Source of the DNA: Nitrobacter winogradskyi
Lineage (GTDB): Bacteria; Pseudomonadota; Alphaproteobacteria; Rhizobiales; Xanthobacteraceae
Direction of reading: 5' to 3'
DNA: 48,653 bases
NCBI RefSeq assembly: GCF_006539545.1
Contig: NZ_BJNF01000068.1
Coordinates: 1 to 48,653, forward strand
Position numbers and translations under genes: made by a program. Below are positions 9,048-18,353 of the stretch, in pieces; the first letter of the stretch is position 1; each line of letters starts with the position of its first letter. The notes under the pieces were generated by a model. That model did no database searches. It had not been told where the DNA came from and saw only the letters and a list, made by a program, of their open reading frames with translations.

Positions 9048-9995
9048 TCAGCCTTCGATCCCCGCGACCGCCCGCGCGAAATCGCCTGCCGTGAACGGCG
9101 CGAGATCGTCCACTCCTTCGCCGACGCCGATGAAATGCACGGGCAGCTTATGCTTCTCCGCGAGCGCCACCAGAATGCCGCCGCGCGCCGTGCCGTCCAG
9201 CTTGGTCATCACCAGCCCGGTAACGCCGGCGGTGCGATGAAACGCCTCGACCTGCGACAGCGCGTTCTGTCCGACCGTGGCGTCGAGCACCAGCAGCACG
9301 ACATGCGGAGCCGACGAATCAACCCGGCGGATGACGCGAACCATCTTTTCCAGTTCGTTCATCAGTTCCGCCTTGTTCTGCAGGCGGCCCGCGGTGTCGA
9401 TCAGCAGCACGTCGCGGTTCTGGTTTCGCGCCTCGGTCAGCGCGTTGAACGCAAGGCTCGCGGAATCCGATCCTTGCGCGCCCGCGATGACCGGCGATCC
9501 GGTCCGCTCGCCCCAGACCTTCAACTGGTCAATCGCCGCGGCGCGAAACGTGTCGCCGGCCGCCATCATCACCTTGCGGCCCTCGGCGGACAATTTCGCC
9601 GCCAGCTTGCCGATTGTCGTGGTCTTGCCGGAGCCGTTGACGCCGACCACCAGAATAACGAAGGGCTTGACCGTCTCGTCGATGACCAGCGGCCGTGCCA
9701 CCGGAGCGAGGACTTTTTCGACTTCGGTCGCGACGACGGCCTTCACCTCGTCGGCGGAGATCGCCTTGTCATAACGTCCCTCGCCGACCGCCTCCGCGAT
9801 GCGTTCGGCGACCGCGGTTCCGAGGTCGGCGCGCAGCAACACGTCCTCGATGTCGTCGAGCATCGCGCGGTCGAGCTTGCGCTTGGTGACGAGATCGGCC
9901 ACCGCCGTCCCGAGCGAAGCCGAGGTCCGCTTGAGTCCGCCGGACAGCCTGCGCCACCAGCTTTGTTTCGGTTGATCCTCGGTGCTGTCGTTCAT
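9048..9995 (-). CDS. ftsY: Signal recognition particle receptor FtsY
   Basis: A 315-residue SRP GTPase that docks ribosome-SRP complexes at the membrane for cotranslational insertion. The helical N domain is about residues 20-105. The G domain carries GVNGSGKT (118-125), [11 protein letters not shown] (148-158), DTAGRLQ (200-206) and [10 protein letters not shown] (264-273), then a GVGEGVDDL closing motif near residue 291. The acidic A domain is very short, as usual in alphaproteobacteria. It is the first gene of the ftsY-ispZ pair. Confidence 0.98.
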   Translation of the reverse strand: MNDSTEDQPKQSWWRRLSGGLKRTSASLGTAVADLVTKRKLDRAMLDDIEDVLLRADLGTAVAERIAEAVGEGRYDKAISADEVKAVVATEVEKVLAPVARPLVIDETVKPFVILVVGVNGSGKTTTIGKLAAKLSAEGRKVMMAAGDTFRAAAIDQLKVWGERTGSPVIAGAQGSDSASLAFNALTEARNQNRDVLLIDTAGRLQNKAELMNELEKMVRVIRRVDSSAPHVVLLVLDATVGQNALSQVEAFHRTAGVTGLVMTKLDGTARGGILVALAEKHKLPVHFIGVGEGVDDLAPFTAGDFARAVAGIEG

Positions 9996-10052
9996 TGTGG
10001 AGGTGTGTTAGCCGTTTCGGCGATCATGCTGCAACCGGAAATAAAGTGAACC

Positions 10053-10820
10053 ATGGATACGGCACAACCGACGCCGGAGGAAATCCAGGCCCGCGTCCTT
10101 CACCGCGACGGGTTGATGCTGGTGATCGACAAGCCCGCGGGCATCGCCGTCCATCGCGGCCCCAAGGGCGGCGCCAATCTCGAAGCGTCGTTCGACGCGC
10201 TGCGGTTCGGCCTGCCGCGCCCCCCGGTGCTGGCCCATCGGCTGGACCGCGACACCTCGGGCTGTCTGGTGCTCGGACGACACCGCAAGGCGACGGCTTC
10301 GCTCGGCCTGCTGTTCAAGCACGGCAGAATTTCAAAGACCTACTGGGCCGTGGTCGAAGGCGGCCCGACAGATGACGAGGGCACCATCGACATTCGGCTC
10401 GGGCGGATGAACGAAGAACGCGGCTGGTGGCAGAAGCCGGATCCGAACGGATTGCCGTCGACCACGAAATGGAAAGTGCTGGGGCGATCCTCCGCTGACG
10501 CCTCCTCCATCGCGGAAGCAGGAGTTCAGCTCACCTGGTTATCTCTGGAACCGCTTACCGGCCGTACCCATCAACTGCGCGTCCATTGCGCGGCGATGGG
10601 CTGGCCGATCGTCGGCGACAATATTTACGGAACGCAGGCCAGTTTACGCCGTTCGCGGAACGAACAGTACGTCCCGCGCCTCGACGAGCCGGGCCTGCAT
10701 CTGCATGCGCGCGAAATCGCTGTTCCTTTGTCGAAGAACAAGCCGCCCGTCGTGGTCACCGCGCCCGCGCCCGCGCATTTGCACGCGCGGCTCAGGGCGT
10801 GCGGCTGGAACGCAGAGTAA
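10053..10820 (+). CDS. RluA-family RNA pseudouridine synthase
   Basis: A 255-residue enzyme that isomerises specific uridines in rRNA or tRNA. The catalytic motif HRLDRDTSG is at residues 62-70 with the aspartate at 66. The C-terminal motif LTGRTHQLRVHCAAMGWPI matches the RluA subfamily. There is no S4 domain, so it belongs to the short RluA/TruC-like group. The exact target uridine cannot be assigned from sequence. The gene is divergent from ftsY with a 57-base gap. Confidence 0.93.
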   Translation: MDTAQPTPEEIQARVLHRDGLMLVIDKPAGIAVHRGPKGGANLEASFDALRFGLPRPPVLAHRLDRDTSGCLVLGRHRKATASLGLLFKHGRISKTYWAVVEGGPTDDEGTIDIRLGRMNEERGWWQKPDPNGLPSTTKWKVLGRSSADASSIAEAGVQLTWLSLEPLTGRTHQLRVHCAAMGWPIVGDNIYGTQASLRRSRNEQYVPRLDEPGLHLHAREIAVPLSKNKPPVVVTAPAPAHLHARLRACGWNAE

Positions 10821-11118
10821 TCCGACAGGTGCGGACGACCGGTTGAAGGGGCAAAGGGTCGGCCAAGGGGCCGGTTATGGCTCCACGCGGAGCCCCCGGC
10901 GGACGGAGTCACGACAATTCACCTTGAATCCGCCGCGTTCCTGCTTCATATGGTAACATGACCTTGAGAGATGTCAGGTCACCGCGAGCCGCGTGTTCTG
11001 AGCCGTCAACGGTTTTTGGCTTGCCCCTTCAGCTAAAGTCAATCGACGCCCCAAACACGCGGGTGTCACAGACGCCCTGGCACGCTCCGGCCGATGTGGC
11101 CGGGCGCCTGGTCCCATA

Positions 11119-12558
<1,440 letters not shown>

Positions 12559-12593
12559 CGGGTGAGGATAACCTTTGCTATCCACTTCGCGAC

Positions 12594-12640
12594 AGATCGG
12601 TAAGCGCAAATCGGTAGGCGAATGTCGATAAGCGGATGTC
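12594..12640. repeat. Imperfect 14-bp tandem repeat
   Basis: Three adjacent units (12594-12607, 12608-12621, 12622-12635) share the pattern A-x-x-TCGGTAAGCG-x with a few changes, followed by a 5-base partial unit. It lies just downstream of the helicase gene in non-coding DNA. No function is apparent. Confidence 0.5.
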
Positions 12641-12704
12641 AAACCCGGAAGTCATCCGCAGGGATTGCTGCCCGACGGATGCAAGTATCAGACTCGAACG
12701 ACCG

Positions 12705-12820
12705 GAGCGGGCGAGGACGTAGCGGTTTTCCGCCCGCCTCCCGCTTCTCAAAATATCGAAATCGATCGCGTTGATGGGTTTGGATCGTTTCGATCCAGAA
12801 TCATCGTGATCCAGGGCGTT
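12705..12820. repeat. Dispersed intergenic repeat, family C copy 1
   Basis: A roughly 115-bp sequence shared with 21979-22102: blocks such as gcggttttccg, tctcaaaatat, atcgat, cgatccagaatcatcgtgatc occur in the same order in both. It occupies most of the gap before infA. The 3' part contains a short inverted repeat (ggatcgtttcgatcc). It is probably a REP-like element that lacks coding sequence. Confidence 0.7.
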
Positions 12821-12940
12821 TTCAACGTGGGTACCAGTTCACCCCAAGAGAATGCATCAGACAAGAAACTGGAGCCTTATTCCGATTTGATCGGAACGGA
12901 AATGGCTCTCTTGAACCGCCACTCGATCCGGAGAACCTTC

Positions 12941-13222
12941 ATGGCGAAAGAAGAATTGATCCAGTTCGAAGGACTGGTCACCGAAATCCTCCCCGACGCC
13001 CGGTATCGGGTGCAGCTCGATGCCGGGCACGAGATCGTTGCCTATACCGCCGGCAAGATGAAGAAGAATCGGATCAAGACGCTGGCCGGCGACCGCGTGA
13101 CCATCGAGATGTCCCCCTACGATCTGGAGAAAGGACGCCTGATCTTCCGGCATAAGGACGAGCGCCCCGGCGGGCCGCCGCGCAGTGGACCGCCGCGAGG
13201 GGGTCAGTTTCGCCGCAGGTAA
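12941..13222 (+). CDS. infA: Translation initiation factor IF-1, C-terminally extended
   Basis: A 93-residue protein from the ATG at 12941. Residues 1 to about 74 form the S1-like OB fold of IF-1, which binds the ribosomal A site during initiation ([13 protein letters not shown] start, [17 protein letters not shown] core, [17 protein letters not shown]). Canonical IF-1 has about 72 residues; here a tail of about 20 residues rich in Pro, Gly and Arg follows. Rhizobial genomes often carry a second, longer infA next to a cold-shock gene, as seen here. The frame is open far upstream but that part is repeat C and is not coding. Confidence 0.93.
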   Translation: MAKEELIQFEGLVTEILPDARYRVQLDAGHEIVAYTAGKMKKNRIKTLAGDRVTIEMSPYDLEKGRLIFRHKDERPGGPPRSGPPRGGQFRRR

Positions 13223-13284
13223 GTCGTCGGCGTGGGAAAGACCTTGCGCCCTGCGGGGCCAAAGCCCGGTCAAACCCACCCCTT

Positions 13285-13312
13285 AAAAAATCCTGCACGT
13301 CAGGATTGTTTT
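13285..13312 (+). terminator. Intrinsic terminator after infA
   Basis: The arms aatcctg (13289-13295) and caggatt (13301-13307) pair around a 5-base loop, preceded by a run of A and followed by gtttt. It separates infA from the csp gene. Confidence 0.75.
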
Positions 13313-13475
13313 GGAGCCTGCCTTCGAATAACATTGGAATAGCGATTTTCGGCCGGACGACATTAGCTACCACCGGTACAGCCGGTTTAGACGCTGACGA
13401 CCCTTCCAAAAATCCGATCTCACCAGTTCGCCAAAAGCGAGCTTCGACATATGTACTTGATCAAAGGGACTACCC

Positions 13476-13688
13476 GTGAGCATGGGAACCGTGAAGTGGT
13501 TTAACGCAACCAAGGGCTACGGCTTTATTCAACCTGACGATGGCGGCAACGACGTGTTCGTTCACATCAGCGCGGTTGAGCGGGCCGGACTCGGAACGCT
13601 GCGTGAAGGACAGAAGATCAGCTACGAGATCGTTGCTGATCGCCGTTCTGGAAAATCTTCAGCCGACAATCTCCGAGCGGCTGGATAG
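13476..13688 (+). CDS. cspA: CspA-family cold-shock protein
   Basis: A 70-residue single cold-shock domain protein that binds single-stranded nucleic acid and melts RNA structure. RNP1 (KGYGFIQP, residues 14-21) and RNP2 (VFVHISAV, near 27-34) are intact. The start follows an AGGG-type ribosome site. It is bracketed by the infA terminator upstream and its own terminator downstream, so it is probably transcribed alone. The 250-base gap before it is long enough for the structured 5' leader typical of cold-shock mRNAs. Confidence 0.96.
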   Translation: MSMGTVKWFNATKGYGFIQPDDGGNDVFVHISAVERAGLGTLREGQKISYEIVADRRSGKSSADNLRAAG

Positions 13689-13732
13689 GCAGCGCCAGCG
13701 TCCTGTTGGTAACGAAAAGATCACATCAGAAG

Positions 13733-13761
13733 AAAAGGCCGCGCCCTCAGCGCGGCCTTTT
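13733..13761 (+). terminator. Intrinsic terminator after cspA
   Basis: A perfect 12-bp stem, aaaaggccgcgc (13733-13744) with gcgcggcctttt (13750-13761), on a 5-base loop. The A-rich 5' arm and U-rich 3' arm make it potentially bidirectional. Confidence 0.9.
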
Positions 13762-13899
13762 CAGTTTGCGACGAGCTCCGAACGGGCCAGGATAGTTGGG
13801 GTGGTGGCCGCCTGGATCCCTCCTGAACGGGAGCGTTCTGCAGCGAAGTGTGTCCGCGGGCTTGACGTGATGAACGGAAGCCCGTCGCGTGTAAAAAAA

Positions 13900-13990
13900 A
13901 GCGTCGAGCGAAGCGGATACCGGCTCGCGTAACGAAAACGCGTCAAAACATAAGGGTAGAGCACCCTTTCCATGAAGTGGTGAAAGACTC
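13900..13990. repeat. Dispersed palindromic repeat, family B copy 1 (degenerate)
   Basis: The core agcg-tcgagcgaag-ccgg-tcgcgt-gaaaacgcgtca matches the copies at 28813-28936 and 36733-36837, with part of the 5' arm missing. It fills the gap between the cspA terminator and the converging minus-strand pilus gene. Confidence 0.65.
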
Positions 13991-14031
13991 CAGCCCCCGT
14001 GATCCTGTACAGCAACGATGACCTGTCCCTG

Positions 14032-14739
14032 TCAGGTCGTCGGGCAAATGATGCTGCTGGGGTTGCCAAAAAACACGCACGCCGATTGCCGCGGCCGGGT
14101 GAAGGCGGTGTCGCGCAGCCTGATGCCGGCCTTCGACATGACGTAGCCGAGGACCGGTTCATAGATATAGCTGACCTCGCTGAAGATCAGGTATTGGTTG
14201 GGAAGCACTTTGCCTGACGAGTCCCGCCCGATGAGTCCCGAGGGAATGCTGACGGTCGACCCGGCGCCTCGCGGCGCCTTGCCCTTGCTCCATTGCACCC
14301 GCGCCACCGATGTCGCGGGATCGATATACAACTCCGAGATCGTCGCCTGGACCGGTGCCGAGGAATAAGGCCACATGATGCCGTAGCTGGCAGCCAGAAA
14401 ATTCGTCACGTCGGCATCGTTCACCACCTTGGACTGCGAAGTAAGATCGGACAGCGTTCGCGCAACCAGCGTGACCTTGCGATTGACCGCGACACCTGAT
14501 GACACCTCGATGGTCCCGAACAGCATCACCAGCATCAGCGGCACGATCATCGCAAACTCGGTCGCTGCCAAGCCGCGCGTATCCCGCCGCAGCGCTGCCG
14601 CCATACCTTTCAGGCAAGACCACCGGTCAGAGCCATTTCCGTTTCGATCGGATCGGAACGAGGCTTCGGGTTTTTGTCTTGCAGCGCTTTCTTCGCTCAA
14701 ACACGCGCCCCGCATCGGCTTCACATTCTCAACTCGCAT
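14032..14739 (-). CDS. TadE/TadG-type minor pilin (Flp pilus)
   Basis: Up to 235 residues. The TadE-like region reads GLAATEFAMIVPLMLVMLFGTIEVSSGVAV, a class of pseudopilin processed by the Tad prepilin peptidase, with the conserved Glu after the processing site. A periplasmic domain of about 150 residues follows. Two starts are possible: the ATG at 14739, which has an AGGA site about 10 bases upstream but adds an unusual 45-residue hydrophilic extension, and the ATG at 14604, which puts the pilin-like region at the N-terminus as in most family members but lacks a good ribosome site. Follows the other TadE gene on the minus strand, 27 bases apart. Confidence 0.85.
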   Translation of the reverse strand: MRVENVKPMRGACLSEESAARQKPEASFRSDRNGNGSDRWSCLKGMAAALRRDTRGLAATEFAMIVPLMLVMLFGTIEVSSGVAVNRKVTLVARTLSDLTSQSKVVNDADVTNFLAASYGIMWPYSSAPVQATISELYIDPATSVARVQWSKGKAPRGAGSTVSIPSGLIGRDSSGKVLPNQYLIFSEVSYIYEPVLGYVMSKAGIRLRDTAFTRPRQSACVFFGNPSSIICPTT

Positions 14740-14766
14740 ATGCTGCCGTTTCCTGCATACCCATCA

Positions 14767-15327
14767 TCAGGATGATGGGGCCGGATAGGGCTCGTTCTTG
14801 AAGGCTGCGGTCGCCGACAGCAGCCGCTTGCTGCCGCTCAGGTTGGCGATATTGTAACCAAGTCCGGTGACGAACAGCGGCCACTGATAGAACAGCCGGA
14901 CGACGACGATATCTCCCGGACCGCCCGGATTGTACTGGGTGTTGTCGGCGAAGCTTCCGCCGGCGATCGGATCGGAGATCGTCACGCTCCCGAAGCCGGA
15001 AGGATAGCTCTGGACATCGACATAGATTCCGTTCTCGCAGTCGAACAGAACGTTGACGTTGGCGCAGACGACGTTGGCCTTGAAGCTCTGTTTCGTCAGA
15101 TTAGTGATCTGCGCCTCGCCGGTCATGATCTTGCGCGCCGAGTCCTGCAGGGCGGTCTCAAGACTCTGGCTGGCGAAGAACACCAGTCCCGTTTCGATGA
15201 TGGCAAACAGCAGCGCGAAGAACATCGGCGCGACGAGCGCAAATTCCACCGCCGCGGACCCGCTCTCATGGCCGTGAAAACGAGCGGCCATCCTTGCTGT
15301 GACCTTGAAACGGGGAAGCAACGACAT
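14767..15327 (-). CDS. tadE: TadE-family pilus assembly protein
   Basis: A 186-residue protein from the ATG at 15327, which has a strong AAGGA ribosome site at the right distance. After a short basic leader comes GSAAVEFALVAPMFFALLF, the TadE pseudopilin signature with a long hydrophobic helix, then a periplasmic domain with two cysteines (near residues 95 and 104). TadE and TadF/G are minor pilins needed for Flp pilus assembly. It forms a minus-strand pair with the TadG-like gene and diverges from the main tad operon. Confidence 0.9.
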   Translation of the reverse strand: MSLLPRFKVTARMAARFHGHESGSAAVEFALVAPMFFALLFAIIETGLVFFASQSLETALQDSARKIMTGEAQITNLTKQSFKANVVCANVNVLFDCENGIYVDVQSYPSGFGSVTISDPIAGGSFADNTQYNPGGPGDIVVVRLFYQWPLFVTGLGYNIANLSGSKRLLSATAAFKNEPYPAPSS

Positions 15328-15503
15328 CGGGAAATCCTTGCACACGGCGGGATTTATCTACCGTCAAGGACTACCCGAAACTGATTGTGGAAGTGTTTCG
15401 CCCAATAGAAGCAAAACGCCCATTGTCGTATACTTGTTGCTAACCAACTCCGGACCGTGAGGCGCCGCGCCTGGGAAGCCGGATACGCGTGTCGACCGGC
15501 GCT

Positions 15504-15995
15504 TTATCTTGTGGCGCCGCCGCCGGCCTGCGAACTCAGATTGCTCGCCTGATCCATCGTCGCCTTGAAGTATGCGGCGCTGTCCCCGAGAGTGACCCGC
15601 TTCTGGCAGATCGGCATGCAGCTATATGATTCACGCTCGAGGCCGCGATACACGGTCACCACCTGATCGCTTGGCCCCTCGACCTGAATGACGCGATCAA
15701 CCATGATGCTCCCGGCGCGGTCCATCGCAATCATGTTGGTTGCGCCATAGCCCTTACCCGTCACGACAACGAGGCCGCCGGGCTGCAGGGTGACGTCGGC
15801 AATCAGCGGATTGCCGACCACGATCGTCGCGATCGGTCCGGGCAACCTGACCAGCTTGGCCTGATCGACATTGACCGAGATCGGCTCACTGATCACCTCT
15901 GCCGGAGCCGTCGCCGCACCCAACAAAATCGCTGCCGCAAACGATACGCCGATGACCGAGACACGCGACCGGCCGCGCAGGAACTTGAACCACAT
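15504..15995 (-). CDS. Stand-alone CpaC N-terminal-domain-like protein
   Basis: A 163-residue secreted protein: a signal peptide (about residues 1-32, ending TAPA) followed by a domain like the N-terminal pilus-assembly domain of CpaC secretins (SVNVDQAKLVRLPGPIATIVVGNPLIADVTLQPGG, then VVTGKGYGATNMIAMD). No secretin domain follows. The tail has two cysteines in YSCMPICQKRV and ends in a Ser/Gly-rich segment. Such short genes occur beside tad loci in Bradyrhizobiaceae. A role as a periplasmic accessory of the secretin is likely from the domain but unproved. It is on the minus strand, divergent from flp. Confidence 0.85.
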   Translation of the reverse strand: MWFKFLRGRSRVSVIGVSFAAAILLGAATAPAEVISEPISVNVDQAKLVRLPGPIATIVVGNPLIADVTLQPGGLVVVTGKGYGATNMIAMDRAGSIMVDRVIQVEGPSDQVVTVYRGLERESYSCMPICQKRVTLGDSAAYFKATMDQASNLSSQAGGGATR

Positions 15996-16401
15996 ACTCT
16001 ATACTCTACTCGGGAACGCAGAGAGCCGAAAAGGCGATGCCAACCGTGTCGGCCCACAACATGAAATCTGCCGTTAATTGATGAATGAACCGCAAACGCG
16101 CACCAGGAGAGAAGCGCGGCCATCCCTTCATTTCCGGATAAAGATGGATGATATGCAGACGCCGCCGCCGCGAACATGCGAAGCGCTGGAGGACGGCATT
16201 TTAATAGAACGCATTTTTATAAATCACCCTTAAATATAAATTCACCGTGTCGCACACACGGCTCGTTATGGCTGTGTTTCTGCAATCGAATTAACTGCGC
16301 TGCAATTCTCCCCGCTTACGGTAAGGCCATGGTCACGGTGCTCGAGAACGCCGTTAGGACCAAGTGAAGTTCGACAGCCACGTGAACACATGGAGCCAGT
16401 T
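15996..16401. promoter_or_regulatory. AT-rich divergent control region upstream of the Flp pilin
   Basis: This 406-bp gap lies between the minus-strand CpaC-N-like gene and the plus-strand pilin. It is distinctly AT-rich at 16195-16250 in an otherwise GC-rich window. It contains several TTAA half-sites (near 16073, 16201, 16230, 16289). The best CtrA-like match is TTAA-N7-TTCA at 16230-16244 (consensus TTAA-N7-TTAA). It has no convincing gene. Confidence 0.5.
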
Positions 16402-16572
16402 ATGAAGAACCTTTTTTCGCGCTTCCTGAAGGATGAATCCGGTGCGACCGCGATCGAATACGGCCTGATCGCCGCTGGCATTGCGGTCGCGATCATCACC
16501 GCGGTCAACACGCTCGGAACCTCGCTGAACACCACCTTCACGAAGGTCGAGCAAGACCTGAAGAAGAATTGA
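16402..16572 (+). CDS. flp: Flp-type IVb major pilin
   Basis: A 56-residue prepilin, the structural subunit of the Tad pilus. The ATG at 16402 is chosen because a GGAG site lies 6 bases upstream; an ATG at 16390 would include that site. The leader ends at Gly14, with Ala15 as the new N-terminus, Glu19 at mature position +5 and Tyr20 next to it, the Flp hallmark (GATAIEYGLIAAGIAVAII). A hydrophobic helix and a short hydrophilic tail follow. It is ended by a very strong terminator, so pilin mRNA can exceed that of the downstream machinery genes. Confidence 0.96.
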   Translation: MKNLFSRFLKDESGATAIEYGLIAAGIAVAIITAVNTLGTSLNTTFTKVEQDLKKN

Positions 16573-16596
16573 ACGAAAGTCTTTCGTTCCGCGATC

Positions 16597-16625
16597 AAAA
16601 AGGTCCCGGCATGCCGGGACCTTTT
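16597..16625 (+). terminator. Strong intrinsic terminator after flp
   Basis: A perfect palindrome, the arms aaaaggtcccggc and gccgggacctttt meeting at a central AT. It lies 24 bases past the pilin stop. It isolates flp from the other tad genes. Confidence 0.9.
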
Positions 16626-16673
16626 CTTTTCCTGCTTCCTTCTGCTCACAGACAAAAGCGCGGTCGAACGACA

Positions 16674-16817
16674 ATGACTATATTAAAGCCTTCCGCGCCC
16701 GAGACGCATCTTCCGCCGGGCGATGAGGCAACGAGACGGGCGATCCAGACTGTCTGCATGGCGCTGACAGTCGCCGTCATTGCCGTCGCGGCGAGAATTA
16801 TCGCCGTTTGGCCATGA
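16674..16817 (+). CDS. Small single-membrane-segment hypothetical protein
   Basis: A possible 47-residue peptide from the ATG at 16674. Residues 1-25 are hydrophilic with several prolines; residues 26-45 (VCMALTVAVIAVAARIIAV) form one hydrophobic helix. It lies between the flp terminator and cpaA. The ribosome site is weak and I do not recognise the family, so it may be a real small membrane protein of the pilus locus or a chance frame. Confidence 0.45.
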   Translation: MTILKPSAPETHLPPGDEATRRAIQTVCMALTVAVIAVAARIIAVWP

Positions 16818-16906
16818 CCTTTCCCGTTTCCAGAATGTTCACATCGAACGCATACGATCGGACTCCATAACGGATCACGCCGCAGAGGAACGGGAGTGGT
16901 ATTTCC

Positions 16907-17431
16907 ATGGTGCTCGATGTCGCGCGATTGCTGTTATTCCCCGCGCTGATGGCGTTCGCGGCCGCGAGCGACCTGCTGACCATGACGATCTCGAACAGGG
17001 TCTCGCTGCTCTTGGTCGCCGGCTTCCTCGTGCTGGCTCCCCTGAGCGGCATGGGACTTCACGAAATGCTATCCCATGCGGGAGCGGGGCTTGCGGTTCT
17101 CGTCGTGGCGTTCTCGTGTTTCGCGATGGGCTGGGTCGGCGGCGGCGACGCCAAGGTGGCGGCGGCGGCCGCTCTCTGGTTCGGCTTCGGGCACACGCTG
17201 GAGTACCTCGTCTATGCCTCCCTGTTCGGCGGGGCCCTGACGCTCCTGCTGCTCCAGTTCCGGCAATGGCCTTTGCCGGCCTCGCTTTACGGTCAGGACT
17301 GGCTTCTCCGGCTGCACGGCAAGAACACCGGCATCCCCTATGGCATCGCGCTCGCCTTCGCGGCTCTGCTGATCTACCCGGAAACCGACTGGGTGCGGGC
17401 GGTCGATCTGGCGCGCTTCGGCCTTCACTGA
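16907..17431 (+). CDS. cpaA: Prepilin peptidase CpaA/TadV (A24 family)
   Basis: A 174-residue inner-membrane aspartic peptidase that cleaves the Flp prepilin leader and the TadE/TadG pseudopilins. The two catalytic aspartates are at residue 22 (AASDLLTM) and at residue 81 in the GGGDAKV motif (GxGD type). About five membrane segments are visible. It lacks the N-terminal methylase domain of PilD, as is normal for CpaA. Start at the ATG at 16907, with GGGAG a few bases upstream. cpaB follows after about 125 bases. Confidence 0.95.
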   Translation: MVLDVARLLLFPALMAFAAASDLLTMTISNRVSLLLVAGFLVLAPLSGMGLHEMLSHAGAGLAVLVVAFSCFAMGWVGGGDAKVAAAAALWFGFGHTLEYLVYASLFGGALTLLLLQFRQWPLPASLYGQDWLLRLHGKNTGIPYGIALAFAALLIYPETDWVRAVDLARFGLH

Positions 17432-17451
17432 TCACGCGCAACAACAGCTCG

Positions 17452-17490
17452 TTAACGCGATTTAGATACGCCTCATTAACCATGCTTTGA
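17452..17490 (+). promoter_or_regulatory. CtrA-like TTAA sites upstream of cpaB
   Basis: TTAA-N7-TTGA at 17476-17490 differs by one base from the CtrA consensus TTAA-N7-TTAA. Another TTAA with a weak partner lies at 17452-17466. They are in the cpaA-cpaB gap, so cpaB and downstream genes may have their own cell-cycle-controlled promoter. Prediction by motif only. Confidence 0.35.
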
Positions 17491-17555
17491 CGAATAAATG
17501 TTCAACTCACGTGACGGCGACGCAAGCGCCGCGCCGTAACGTGGACAATCAGCGC

Positions 17556-18338
17556 ATGAACACCGCACGCATCGTCGTCCTGACCATCGCAGTCGGCGCC
17601 GGCGGCCTCGCCGCCTACCTCGCGAGCGGATCCGACAAAGAGACCCAACCCGTTCAAACGGAGCAGCTTCGAACCGTCGACGTCCTGGTTGCGAAGTCCG
17701 ACATTCCGCTCGGCCAGGCGGTCACCGCGAACGACGTGGCATGGCAGGTCTGGCCCGCAGATAGCGCCAGCAGCAGCTTCATTCGCCGTGACCAGCGCCC
17801 GGACGCCACCACCCAGCTCGCAGGGTCGATCGCCCGCTCGCCCTTCATCGCCGGAGAACCCATTCGCGAACTCAAGCTCGTCAGCGCGAAAGGATCCGGC
17901 TTCATGGCCGCGATCCTGCCGACGGGAATGCGCGCGATCTCGACGGAAATCTCGCCGGAAACCGGAGCCGGCGGTTTCATTCTTCCCAATGACCGCGTCG
18001 ACGTGATCCTGTCGAAACGGGAGAAAAACGCCGATCACGCCAACGGGGATTCCGTCAACTCGGAGACCGTACTCGGCAACGTGCGCGTTCTCGCGATCGA
18101 TCAGACCATCGAGGAAAAGAACGGGCAAAAGGTCGTGGTCGGCCGGACCGCGACGCTCGAACTGAAACCGGAGCAGGCGGAAACACTGGCGCGATCGCGC
18201 CAGATGGGAACGCTGTCGCTCGCGCTGCGCAGCCTCGCCGACGCCAATGCCCCGGAAGGCGACATCGATGATCGGAGGCGCGACAGCATCAATGTCGTCC
18301 GTTACGGCGTTCCGACTCAGACCAGCGTACAGAGGTAA
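17556..18338 (+). CDS. cpaB: Flp pilus assembly protein CpaB/RcpC
   Basis: About 260 residues from the ATG at 17556. A short N-terminal membrane segment (MNTARIVVLTIAVGAGGLAAYL) is followed by an SAF domain (VDVLVAKSDIPLGQAVTANDVAWQVWP, near residues 42-68) and an RcpC-type C-terminal domain (ISPETGAGGFILPNDRVDVIL). CpaB is a periplasmic protein associated with the secretin of the Tad machine. It ends 15 bases before the cpaC start in the same operon. Confidence 0.94.
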   Translation: MNTARIVVLTIAVGAGGLAAYLASGSDKETQPVQTEQLRTVDVLVAKSDIPLGQAVTANDVAWQVWPADSASSSFIRRDQRPDATTQLAGSIARSPFIAGEPIRELKLVSAKGSGFMAAILPTGMRAISTEISPETGAGGFILPNDRVDVILSKREKNADHANGDSVNSETVLGNVRVLAIDQTIEEKNGQKVVVGRTATLELKPEQAETLARSRQMGTLSLALRSLADANAPEGDIDDRRRDSINVVRYGVPTQTSVQR

Positions 18339-18353
18339 TCGAGGACGCCCGCC

